From Deltaproteobacteria bacterium (GTDB lineage Bacteria; Myxococcota_A; Polyangia; Haliangiales; Haliangiaceae), in assembly GCA_021413675.1 (NCBI GenBank), contig JAIOQA010000540.1:1-44175 (forward strand): a stretch of 44,175 bases of DNA. Direction: 5' to 3'. The translations under genes were made by a program, and so were the position numbers. The notes below the pieces were generated by a model, which worked only from the letters and a program-made list of their open reading frames with translations, had not been told where the DNA came from and searched no databases. Below, piece by piece: positions 1 to 7,943 of this stretch. Position 1 is the first letter of the stretch. Every line of letters starts with the position of its first letter.

Positions 1-1208
1 CGCGCGGCGCGAAGCCGGCCGCCCGGTCCACCGTCCGCGTCTCGTCCGAGCGCCTCGACGGCCTCGTCAAGCTCATCGGCGAGCTCGTCATCACGCAGTC
101 GCGGCTGCAGCAGGTCCACTCGCAGCATCTGATCCCCGACCTCGCCGGCCCGGTCGAGGCCTTCGAGCGCCTGATCGCCGACCTGCGCGACGGCGTGCTC
201 GGCCTGCGCATGGTGCCCATCGGCACGATGTTCGCGCGCTTCCACCGCCTCGTGCACGACCTGTCCGCCGACCTCGCGAAGGACGTCCGGCTGGTCACCG
301 CCGGTGACGAGACCGAGCTCGACAAGACCGTCATCGATCTGCTCGGCGACGCGCTGGTCCACATCCTGCGAAACAGCATGGATCACGGCCTCGAGGCGCC
401 CGACGCGCGCGTCGCCGCCGGCAAGCCGCCGCAGGGCACGCTGCGGGTCGCCGCCGCGCACGAAGGCGCGCACGTCGTCATCACGATCACCGACGACGGC
501 CGCGGCGTCGATCTGGCCGCGGTCCGCCGCAAGGCCATCGCGCAGGGGCTGATCGACGCCGACGCGTCGCTGTCAGAGCAGGAGTGCCTCGCGCTCATCA
601 TGCGCCCGGGCTTCTCGACCTCGCAGGCGGTCACGCAGGTCTCGGGCCGCGGCGTCGGCATGGACGTCGTCAAGCGCACGGTCGAGAGCCTGCGCGGCAC
701 GCTGACGATCGACAGCACCCAGGGCCAGGGCACGACGCTGCGCCTGACCCTCCCGCTCACGCTCGCGATCATCGACGGCCTGCTGGTCGAGGTCGACGGC
801 GGCCGCTTCATCATGCCGATGGCGGCGGTGATGGAGAACCTCGAGCTGACGCGCGCCGAGCGCGACAGCAAGAACGGCCGCAACGCGGTCGCGGTGCGCG
901 GCGAGCTCGTGCCCTACGTCCGCCTGCGCGAGCTGTTCGCGATGCCCGACACCACCGAGCCGATCGAGCGCATCGTCGTCGTCGGCGTCGATGGCACGCG
1001 CGTCGGCCTCGTCGTCGACCGCGTCGTCGGGCCGCACCAGACCGTGATCCAGCCGCTCGGTAGGTTCTACCGCGGCGTCGAACTGTTCTCCGGGACCACC
1101 ATCATGGGCGACGGCCGGGTCGCCATGATCCTGGACCTCGCCAGCACGGTCCATCGCATGGACCGCGTCGATCCACCCTCCCACGCCGGCGCACGAGGTT
1201 CGCTATGA
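1..1208 (+). CDS. cheA: Chemotaxis histidine kinase CheA, 5' end missing
   Basis: Autophosphorylating kinase that passes phosphate to CheY and CheB from the receptor array. About 401 C-terminal residues are visible, the first full codon being at base 3. In order they are the dimerisation helices, the HATPase domain with N box (HILRNSMDHG, about 361-390), G1 box (DDGRG) and G2 box (GRGVGMD, about 648-668), and a CheW-like P5 domain from about 745. The His-phosphotransfer and P2 domains lie upstream of the window. The TGA stop overlaps the start of the next receptor gene (ATGA), so the two are translationally coupled. The family assignment is secure; which chemosensory cluster it belongs to is not. 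Confidence 0.96.
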   Translation, partial: RGAKPAARSTVRVSSERLDGLVKLIGELVITQSRLQQVHSQHLIPDLAGPVEAFERLIADLRDGVLGLRMVPIGTMFARFHRLVHDLSADLAKDVRLVTAGDETELDKTVIDLLGDALVHILRNSMDHGLEAPDARVAAGKPPQGTLRVAAAHEGAHVVITITDDGRGVDLAAVRRKAIAQGLIDADASLSEQECLALIMRPGFSTSQAVTQVSGRGVGMDVVKRTVESLRGTLTIDSTQGQGTTLRLTLPLTLAIIDGLLVEVDGGRFIMPMAAVMENLELTRAERDSKNGRNAVAVRGELVPYVRLRELFAMPDTTEPIERIVVVGVDGTRVGLVVDRVVGPHQTVIQPLGRFYRGVELFSGTTIMGDGRVAMILDLASTVHRMDRVDPPSHAGARGSL

Positions 1209-3286
1209 AGCTCACGATCCGAAGCAAGTTGCTCGCGGTCTGCGGAGTGCTGCTGGCACTGATGGGCGTCACCACCGCGCTCGGCATCGACGCGCTGTCG
1301 ACCAGCAACGGGCGACTCGAGGACATCGTGACCCGACCGGCGGCGTCCGCGCGGCTCGCGGCGCAGCTCCAGACCGCGATCGCTCGCGCCGGCCGGGCGC
1401 AGCGCGAGCTGATGCTGGCGTCGAACGAGGCCGAGCGCCGGGACGCGATCGCGGCGCTCGAGGGCTTCCAGCAGCAGGTCGCCGACCTGCGCGTCGAGCT
1501 CGGCAAGGTCGCCGACAAGCAGGGCGCGGACGACCTCGTCGAGTTCGACGCCGCCTGGCGCGAGACGCTCGCGGTCGAGAAGGACGTCCGCGCACTCAAG
1601 CTGAAGGCCACCACCGAGCGCGGGATCGCGCTCCTGTTCGGCGACGGGCGCAAGACCACCGCCGAGGTCGACGCCGCGATCGTGAGCGCGACGCGCCTGG
1701 GCGCGTCCGGTCCCGACGCGGCGCGCCTGGCCGGGATGTTCGGCGAGATCCGCCGCGCCGTGGTCGCGACCGAGTCACACGACACCATGGTCACCCTGGT
1801 CACCGAGCCCGCGCAGATCGAGAGCGAGATCAGCGCGGCGCTCGACGAGGAGAAGTCGGTCCGCGAGGGTGTCGAGGCGATCGCGCGGATCGCGATCACT
1901 CCCGCCGAGCAGCGCGCCCTCGAGACGCTGCGCGCGGCCATCGCCGGGTGGTCGAAGGTCCACACCGAGATCCGCGCGCTCAGCCGCGAGAACGCCGACG
2001 CCGAGGCGGCCACCCAGAGTCGAACCCGCTACCAGCCGACCGTGGTTCGCGGCAACAAGGCGGTCGACACGGTGCTCACCGAGGAGACCCGCAGCCTCGA
2101 GGTCGCCCGCGAGGACTCGGAGCGCGCGTACGGCGCATCGCGGACGATCTTGATCGGCACGCTGATCGTCGCGTTCGCGCTGGGGCTCGTGATGACGATG
2201 GTCATCGTGCGCTACATCGGCCGCGCGCTGCGCGAGGCCGGCGAGCTCGCGAGCGCGGTCGCCGATGGAGATCTCACGCGGACGGTCGCGGTGACCAACC
2301 ACGACGAGGTCGGCCAGATGGTCGGCACGCTCAACACGATGGTCGAGAACCTGCGCCGGGTCGCCGGCGAGGTCGTCTCGGCCGCCGGCAACGTGGCGAC
2401 CGGCTCGGAGGAGATGAGCACGACCGCGAACCAGATCGCCGATGGCGCCAGCAAGCAGGGCGCCGCGACCGAGGAGAGCACCTCGGCGATGGAGCAGATG
2501 GCGTCGTCGGTCCAGCAGAACGCCGACAACGCGCAGCAGACCGACAAGCTGGCGTCGAAGGCCTCGGCGGACGCGCAGGCGAGCGGCGAGGCCGTGGCCA
2601 AGACCGTGGTCGCGATGAAGAACATCGCCGACAAGATCGCGATCATCGAGGAGATCGCGCGCAAGACCGATCTGCTGGCGCTCAACGCCGCGGTCGAGGC
2701 GGCGCGCGCGGGCGAGCACGGCAAGGGCTTCGCGGTGGTGGCGAGCGAGGTGCGCAAGCTGGCCGAGCGCAGCTCGGTGGCGGCGGCGGAGATCAGCGCG
2801 CTGTCGCGGGGTGGCGTGGGGCTGGCCGAGGGCGCTGGCGAGATGCTGACCCGGCTGGTGCCCGACATCCGCAAGACCGCGGAGCTGGTGCAGGAGGTCT
2901 CGGTGGCGAGCCGCGAGCAGAGCGCGGGCATCGATCAGACCAACAAGGCGCTGCAGGAGCTCGACCGGGTGACGCAGCAGAACGCCGCGGCGTCGGAGGA
3001 GATGGCCTCGACCGCGACCGAACTGTCGAGCCAGGCCCAGCAGCTGCAGACCGCGGTCGCGTTCTTCAAGGTCGACCTGCCCGCCGGGGCGAGCGCGCGC
3101 GCCCCGCAGCGCGCGGTCGCGATGCTGCCGCGCTCGGCCCCCCGGCCGGTGAAGGCGGCGCCGCGGGCGCGCGCGGCCCGGGTCGCGCACGGCACCAACG
3201 CCGACGGCAAGGCCTCGGCGCGCGGCATCGACCTCGACCTCGACGCGTCGCCGGCCGCCGACGACGAGCTGTTCGAATCCTACTGA
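1205..3286 (+). CDS. Methyl-accepting chemotaxis protein (first of two paralogs)
   Basis: Transmembrane chemoreceptor of 693 residues. TM1 is about residues 7-28, followed by a long helical periplasmic sensor of roughly 285 residues (four-helix-bundle type by its look), TM2 about 314-336, a HAMP domain about 335-388, and a cytoplasmic signalling hairpin whose tip is about 482-523 (LLALNAAVEAARAGE, then GFAVVASEVRKLAERS). The Ala/Pro/Arg-rich tail ends LFESY, which fits the x-[HFYW]-x2-[HFYW] pentapeptide that tethers CheR/CheB in other bacteria. The start overlaps the cheA stop. The signalling half is almost identical in DNA to the receptor at 3840, while the sensor half has diverged. The ligand is unknown. 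Confidence 0.95.
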   Translation: MKLTIRSKLLAVCGVLLALMGVTTALGIDALSTSNGRLEDIVTRPAASARLAAQLQTAIARAGRAQRELMLASNEAERRDAIAALEGFQQQVADLRVELGKVADKQGADDLVEFDAAWRETLAVEKDVRALKLKATTERGIALLFGDGRKTTAEVDAAIVSATRLGASGPDAARLAGMFGEIRRAVVATESHDTMVTLVTEPAQIESEISAALDEEKSVREGVEAIARIAITPAEQRALETLRAAIAGWSKVHTEIRALSRENADAEAATQSRTRYQPTVVRGNKAVDTVLTEETRSLEVAREDSERAYGASRTILIGTLIVAFALGLVMTMVIVRYIGRALREAGELASAVADGDLTRTVAVTNHDEVGQMVGTLNTMVENLRRVAGEVVSAAGNVATGSEEMSTTANQIADGASKQGAATEESTSAMEQMASSVQQNADNAQQTDKLASKASADAQASGEAVAKTVVAMKNIADKIAIIEEIARKTDLLALNAAVEAARAGEHGKGFAVVASEVRKLAERSSVAAAEISALSRGGVGLAEGAGEMLTRLVPDIRKTAELVQEVSVASREQSAGIDQTNKALQELDRVTQQNAAASEEMASTATELSSQAQQLQTAVAFFKVDLPAGASARAPQRAVAMLPRSAPRPVKAAPRARAARVAHGTNADGKASARGIDLDLDASPAADDELFESY

Positions 3287-3310
3287 CCCCGCATCGCCGA
3301 GGAGCGCGTC

Positions 3311-3790
3311 ATGAGCACCGTCACATCCTTCATCACGTTCAAGCTCGGCGACGAGCTGTTCGCCATCGACGTGGCGCGCGTGCGCGAGGTCCTCGATCTC
3401 TCCGAGATCACGCGCGTGCCGACCGCGCCGCCGTACATGCGCGGGGTCGTCAACGTCCGCGGCAGCGCGGTGCCGGTCGTCGATCTGCGGCTCAAGTTCG
3501 GGTTGCCGGCGACGGCTGACACGGTGAACACGCGGATCGTCGTGCTGGAGCTCGAGCTCGACGGCGAGCTGACCGTGGTCGGCGGGCTCGCCGACAGCGT
3601 CCACGAGGTGCTCGAGCTCGAGCAGGCGCAGATCCGCGAGCCGCCGCGCATCGCGATGCGCTGGCGCGCCGAGATGGTCGCGGGCCTGGGCAAGAAGGGC
3701 GAGCAGTTCGTGATCGTCCTCGACATCGCCAAGGTGTTCGCGAGCGACCAGGCGCTGCTCGCCGAGCCCACGGTCGCCGCCGCGTCGTGA
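3311..3790 (+). CDS. cheW: CheW adaptor
   Basis: Single-domain CheW of 159 residues that links receptors to CheA. The sequence reads through as one CheW domain: start FITFKLGDELFAIDV, then the typical segment YMRGVVNVRGSAVPVVDLR, then the C-terminal strand region. A clear GAGGAG ribosome site lies six bases before the ATG. It lies between the two paralogous receptor genes and is the only complete stand-alone cheW in the visible cluster, so it probably serves both receptors. Confidence 0.95.
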   Translation: MSTVTSFITFKLGDELFAIDVARVREVLDLSEITRVPTAPPYMRGVVNVRGSAVPVVDLRLKFGLPATADTVNTRIVVLELELDGELTVVGGLADSVHEVLELEQAQIREPPRIAMRWRAEMVAGLGKKGEQFVIVLDIAKVFASDQALLAEPTVAAAS

Positions 3791-3839
3791 GCGCTGGCCC
3801 CTTCGCCGCGCCGTTCAATCGCCACTGTCGGGAGATGCC

Positions 3840-5858
3840 ATGAACCTCACGATCCGCACCAAGCTCCTCGCGGTCATCGGCACGCTGCTCGTGCTGATGG
3901 GCGTCACCACCGCCATCGGCGTCAGCTCGCTCGCGACGGTCGATGGACGCCTCGAGCGCATGGTCAGCGACACCGCGGTCGCGGTGCGGCTGGCCGCGCA
4001 GCTGCAGACCTCGCTGGCCCGCGCCGGTCGCGCGCAGCGCGAGTTCATGCTCGCGCGCAGCGACGCCGAGCGCACCGCCTCGGCGACCGCGCTCGACGGC
4101 TACTTCCAGGAGACCGCGGAGCTGCGGCGCCAGCTCGGGGCGGTGGCCAGCGAGGCCACCCGCGCCGATCTCGCCGAGTTCGACGACACCTTCCGCGACA
4201 TCCTCCGCATCGAGAAGGAGATCCGCGCGCTGGCGATGCGGGCCTCGTCCGAGCACGCCATCGCGCTCCTGCGCGGCCCCGGCGCCGAGACCAGCGCCGC
4301 GGTGGCGCACGCGCTCGATCAGCTGGCCGCGGCGCTGGCGCTGCGCCCGACCGGCGGCGAGGCGCGGGCGACGATCGAGCGGGCCGGCCGCGCGCTCAAC
4401 GCGGTCGAGCGCGCCGAGGCCCTGATGGTGACCCTCGACGACGCCCGGGATGACGAGGCCGAGGTCGCCCGGCTGACCGCCGACGCGCAGCTGCTCGCCG
4501 ACGCGGTCGCGTCGCTGCAGCGCGGCGCCGCCTCGCCTGGCGAACGCGGTGCCGCCGACGGGCTGGGCGCCGCGGTCTCGGCCTGGACCGCGCGCCACGA
4601 GCAGATCCGCACCCTGGCGCGCGAGAACACCTCGGCGGCGGCCTACGCGATGCGGGTGTCGACCTACCAGCCGGTCGTCGTCCGCAGCAACAAGGCGCTC
4701 GACGCGGTCCTCAAGGCCGAGGTCGCGGCCCTCGACGCCGAGCACGTGGAGTCGACCGAGGCCTACGCCGCCGCGCGCGCGCTGCTGATCGGCGCGCTGG
4801 TGCTGGCGATCGCGGTGAGCCTGCTGCTCGGGCGCTGGCTCGTGCGCTACATCAGTGGCGCGCTCCGGGGGGCGAGCGCGCTCGCCGAGGCGGTGGCGGG
4901 TGGTGACCTGACCCGGACGATCGCCGTCACGAACCACGACGAGGTCGGCCAGCTGGTCGCGACGCTCAACACGATGGTCGAGAACCTGCGCGGCGTCGCC
5001 AGCGAGGTGATCGCCGCGGCGACCAACGTCGCGACCGGCTCCGAGGAGATGAGCACGACCGCGAACACGATCGCCGATGGCGCGAGCCAGCAGGGCGCGG
5101 CGACCGAGGAGAGCACCTCGGCGATGGAGCAGATGGCGTCGTCGGTGCAGCAGAACGCCGACAACGCGCAGCAGACCGACAAGCTGGCGTCGAAGGCCTC
5201 GGCGGACGCGCAGGCCAGCGGCGAGGCGGTGGTGAAGACGGTGGCGGCGATGAAGAACATCGCCGACCGGATCGCGATCATCGAGGAGATCGCGCGCAAG
5301 ACCGATCTCCTGGCGCTGAACGCGGCGGTCGAGGCGGCGCGCGCCGGCGAGCACGGCAAGGGCTTCGCGGTGGTCGCGAGCGAGGTGCGCAAGCTGGCGG
5401 AACGGAGCTCGGTGGCGGCGGCCGAGATCCGCGCGCTGTCGCGGGGTGGGGTGGGGCTGGCGGAAGGCGCGGGCGCGATGCTGACCCGGCTGGTGCCCGA
5501 CATCCGCAAGACCGCGGAGCTGGTGCAGGAGGTCTCGGTGGCGAGCCGCGAGCAGAGCGCGGGCATCGCGCAGACCAACAAGGCGCTGCAGGAGCTCGAC
5601 CGCGTGACGCAGCAGAACTCCGCGGCCTCGGAGGAGCTGGCGTCGACGGCGACCGAGCTGTCGAGCCAGGCCCAGCAGCTGCAAGCCGCGGTGTCGTTCT
5701 TCAAGATCGATCGGGCGACGCCCTCGGTGGGCCCGGCGCGCGCGCCGCAGCGCGCGGTCGCGATGCTGCCGCGGTCGGCGTCGCGCGAGGTTGCGGCGCC
5801 GCGGGCGGGCGCGCCCCGGGGCGTGCCCACCGCGGTCGAGCGGTTCGAGGAGTTCTGA
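3840..5858 (+). CDS. Methyl-accepting chemotaxis protein (second paralog)
   Basis: Chemoreceptor of 672 residues built like the one at 1205: TM1 about 7-28, helical periplasmic sensor, TM2 about 314-336, HAMP, then the signalling hairpin with LLALNAAVEAARAGE. A GGAG site precedes the ATG. From about 4900 to 5700 its DNA matches the first receptor over long stretches, including synonymous positions. The sensor part keeps only scattered identity, so the pair has diverged in what it senses. The C-terminus is RFEEF, again fitting the aromatic pentapeptide that docks CheR and CheB. The cheR and cheB genes follow. Confidence 0.95.
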   Translation: MNLTIRTKLLAVIGTLLVLMGVTTAIGVSSLATVDGRLERMVSDTAVAVRLAAQLQTSLARAGRAQREFMLARSDAERTASATALDGYFQETAELRRQLGAVASEATRADLAEFDDTFRDILRIEKEIRALAMRASSEHAIALLRGPGAETSAAVAHALDQLAAALALRPTGGEARATIERAGRALNAVERAEALMVTLDDARDDEAEVARLTADAQLLADAVASLQRGAASPGERGAADGLGAAVSAWTARHEQIRTLARENTSAAAYAMRVSTYQPVVVRSNKALDAVLKAEVAALDAEHVESTEAYAAARALLIGALVLAIAVSLLLGRWLVRYISGALRGASALAEAVAGGDLTRTIAVTNHDEVGQLVATLNTMVENLRGVASEVIAAATNVATGSEEMSTTANTIADGASQQGAATEESTSAMEQMASSVQQNADNAQQTDKLASKASADAQASGEAVVKTVAAMKNIADRIAIIEEIARKTDLLALNAAVEAARAGEHGKGFAVVASEVRKLAERSSVAAAEIRALSRGGVGLAEGAGAMLTRLVPDIRKTAELVQEVSVASREQSAGIAQTNKALQELDRVTQQNSAASEELASTATELSSQAQQLQAAVSFFKIDRATPSVGPARAPQRAVAMLPRSASREVAAPRAGAPRGVPTAVERFEEF

Positions 5859-5876
5859 TCGCGCGAGGAGAGCGTC

Positions 5877-5924
5877 ATGAGCCAGGTCCCTTCGTCCAGC
5901 ATCGCTTCCCCGAGGGCGTCATGA
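5877..5924 (+). CDS. 15-codon mini-ORF before cheR, possible cheW start remnant or coupling leader
   Basis: A 15-codon frame (MSQVPSSSIASPRAS) starts behind a good GAGGAG-like site and ends in a TGA that overlaps the cheR ATG (ATGA). The bases around its start, cgaggag-n-gcgtcATGAGC, closely copy those before cheW at 3299-3316, which also follows a receptor stop. I infer either a leftover from a duplicated receptor-cheW pair whose second cheW was deleted, or a short leader that feeds ribosomes to cheR. The peptide itself is probably not functional. Confidence 0.45.
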   Translation: MSQVPSSSIASPRAS

Positions 5925-6748
5925 GCGGGGCGCACGTGCTCGCGTTCGAGCCGGACCGGCTGCGGCGGTTCGCGGCCGTGATCACGCGCGACCTCGGCAT
6001 CATGATGCCCGACGCCAAGCTGCGCATGCTCCACGGCTGGCTGCAGCGCCGCCTGAACCAGCTCGGGCTCGCGTCGCTCGACGACTACGAGGCCCGCCTG
6101 CAGGATCCCGCGGAGCGGGTCGCGCTCATCGATCTCGCCACGACCAACAAGACCGACTTCTTTCGCGAGCCACAGCACTTCGCGTACCTGGTCGAGCACG
6201 CGCTGCCCGCGCTCAGCGAGCGCGACCGCTGGACCTGCCGCGTGTGGTGCGCCGGCTGCTCGACCGGCGAGGAGGTCTACACGCTGGCGATGGTCCTCGA
6301 CGACTACGCGCAGCGGCACCCGGGCTTCGCCTTCGAGCTGGTCGCGACCGACATCTCGACCCGCGTGTTGCGCCAGGCGGTGCGCGCGACCTATCCCGAG
6401 GCGGCGGCCGAGCCGATCCCGGAGGCGCTGCGCACGCGCTACCTGCGCCGCGGCACCGGCCCGCGCGCGGGCTTCGTGCGGGTGGTCCCGGCGCTGCGCG
6501 CGAAGGTCCGGTTCGGACGGCTGAACTTCATGGCGCCGCGCTACGCGGTGCCCGGCCCGTTCGACGTGATCTTCTTCCGCAACGTGATGATCTACTTCGA
6601 TCGCGCGACCCAGGCCCAGGTGATCGCGCGGCAGTGCGAGGTGCTGCGACCGGGCGGCTACCTGTTCGTCGGCCACAGCGAGAGCGTGCTCGGGATGGAC
6701 GTACCGCTCGCGCACGAGGCGACGTCGGTGCTGCGGCGCGTGCCATGA
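5921..6748 (+). CDS. cheR: Chemotaxis protein methyltransferase CheR
   Basis: Transfers methyl groups from S-adenosylmethionine to receptor glutamates. The 275-residue protein has the helical N-terminal CheR domain and a SAM-binding domain with WCAGCSTGEEVYTLAM and the later segment FDVIFFRNVMIYFD. The start at 5921 overlaps the mini-ORF stop and gives the usual family length. Its TGA overlaps the ATG of cheB. Both receptors just upstream end in aromatic pentapeptides of the kind CheR can bind. Confidence 0.96.
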   Translation: MSGAHVLAFEPDRLRRFAAVITRDLGIMMPDAKLRMLHGWLQRRLNQLGLASLDDYEARLQDPAERVALIDLATTNKTDFFREPQHFAYLVEHALPALSERDRWTCRVWCAGCSTGEEVYTLAMVLDDYAQRHPGFAFELVATDISTRVLRQAVRATYPEAAAEPIPEALRTRYLRRGTGPRAGFVRVVPALRAKVRFGRLNFMAPRYAVPGPFDVIFFRNVMIYFDRATQAQVIARQCEVLRPGGYLFVGHSESVLGMDVPLAHEATSVLRRVP

Positions 6749-7848
6749 CCCGCGGGGCCAAGATCCGCGTGCTGGTCGTCGACGACTCGGCGGCGGTGCG
6801 GCAGGCCCTGTCCGCGATCCTCAACGACGATCCCGAGATCGAGGTGATCGCGACCGCGAGCGATCCGTGGGTCGCGGCCGAGCGGCTGCGCGAGCAGGTG
6901 CCGGACGTGATCACGCTCGACGTCGAGATGCCGCGCATGGACGGCCTCACGTTCCTCGATCGGTTGATGCGCCAGCACCCGATCCCGGTGGTGATCTGCT
7001 CGAGCCTCACCGGCGCGGGCTCCGCGACCGCGCTCAGCGGGCTCGAGCGCGGCGCGGTCGAGGTGATCGAGAAGCCGCGCGGGGTCACGCCGCGGGCGTG
7101 GAAGGACTCGTCGATCAACATCTGCGACGCGGTCCGCGCCGCCGCGCGCGTGCGCGTGCGCCGCCGCACCGACGCGCCGCGCCGCCCGACGACCCCGCCG
7201 GCGCTGCGCGAGACCGGGCCCGCGCCCAAGCTGACCGCCGACGCGATGATGCCGCCGCCGCGCAAGGACGCGCTGATCCAGACCACCGAGCAGGTCGTCG
7301 CGATCGGGGCCTCGACCGGCGGCACCGAGGCGCTCCTGACGCTCCTGCGCGGGCTGCCCGCGGACGCGCCCGGCGTGATCATCGTGCAGCACATGCCCGA
7401 GAACTTCACGACCCAGTTCGCGGCGCGGCTCGACGCGCAGTGCGCGATCGCGGTGAAGGAGGCGGTGACCGGCGACACCGTGATGCGCGGCCGCGCGCTG
7501 CTCGCGCCCGGCAACCGCCACCTGCTGCTCAAGCGCAGCGGCGCGCGCTACTACGTCGAGGTCGCGGACGGGCCGCTGGTCTGCCGCCACCGCCCGTCGG
7601 TGGACGTGCTGTTCCGCTCGACCGCGCGCTACGCCGGCGCCAACGCGATCGGCGTGATCCTCACCGGCATGGGCGACGACGGCGCGCGCGGCATGCTCGA
7701 GCTGCACCAGGCCGGCGCGCGCACGATCGCGCAGGACGAGGCCAGCTGCGTGGTGTTCGGCATGCCGGCGGAGGCGATCAAGCGCGGCGGCGTGGACCGC
7801 GTGCTGCCGCTCGATCGCATCGCGCGCGACGTCGTGGCGCCGCGCTGA
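6745..7848 (+). CDS. cheB: Chemotaxis response regulator / protein-glutamate methylesterase CheB
   Basis: Removes receptor methyl groups when phosphorylated by CheA. The protein has 367 residues. The receiver domain carries the acidic pair D13/D14, the phospho-acceptor D59 (TLDVEMPRMDG) and K110. A proline/arginine-rich linker of about 60 residues follows. The methylesterase domain has the catalytic triad S190 (IGASTGG), H216 (VQHMPENF) and D312 (GMGDDGARG). I chose the ATG at 6745 because it overlaps the cheR stop and begins exactly at the receiver domain; the open frame continues further upstream but only as the cheR shadow. It is the last gene of the operon, followed by a hairpin. Confidence 0.96.
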   Translation: MTRGAKIRVLVVDDSAAVRQALSAILNDDPEIEVIATASDPWVAAERLREQVPDVITLDVEMPRMDGLTFLDRLMRQHPIPVVICSSLTGAGSATALSGLERGAVEVIEKPRGVTPRAWKDSSINICDAVRAAARVRVRRRTDAPRRPTTPPALRETGPAPKLTADAMMPPPRKDALIQTTEQVVAIGASTGGTEALLTLLRGLPADAPGVIIVQHMPENFTTQFAARLDAQCAIAVKEAVTGDTVMRGRALLAPGNRHLLLKRSGARYYVEVADGPLVCRHRPSVDVLFRSTARYAGANAIGVILTGMGDDGARGMLELHQAGARTIAQDEASCVVFGMPAEAIKRGGVDRVLPLDRIARDVVAPR

Positions 7849-7863
7849 TCGCGGAACGACGTC

Positions 7864-7893
7864 GCGGCTGTCATCCCTCGGGATGGCAGCCGC
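7864..7893. terminator. Hairpin between convergent cheB and collagen-like gene
   Basis: GCGGCTGTCATCC and GGATGGCAGCCGC form a 13-bp stem with one G-T wobble and a CTCG loop. There is no T run after it. It sits between two converging genes, so it could stop or protect transcripts in both directions. Confidence 0.65.
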
Positions 7894-7943
7894 GTTCGAT
7901 CCTCACCGTCGAGGACGGACGGCCGGCGTCCAGCCGGCCACGC

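Noticed and set aside
3492..5684. 730-codon minus-strand frame opposite cheW and the second receptor
   Set aside because: Antisense shadow; the plus-strand proteins are unmistakable.
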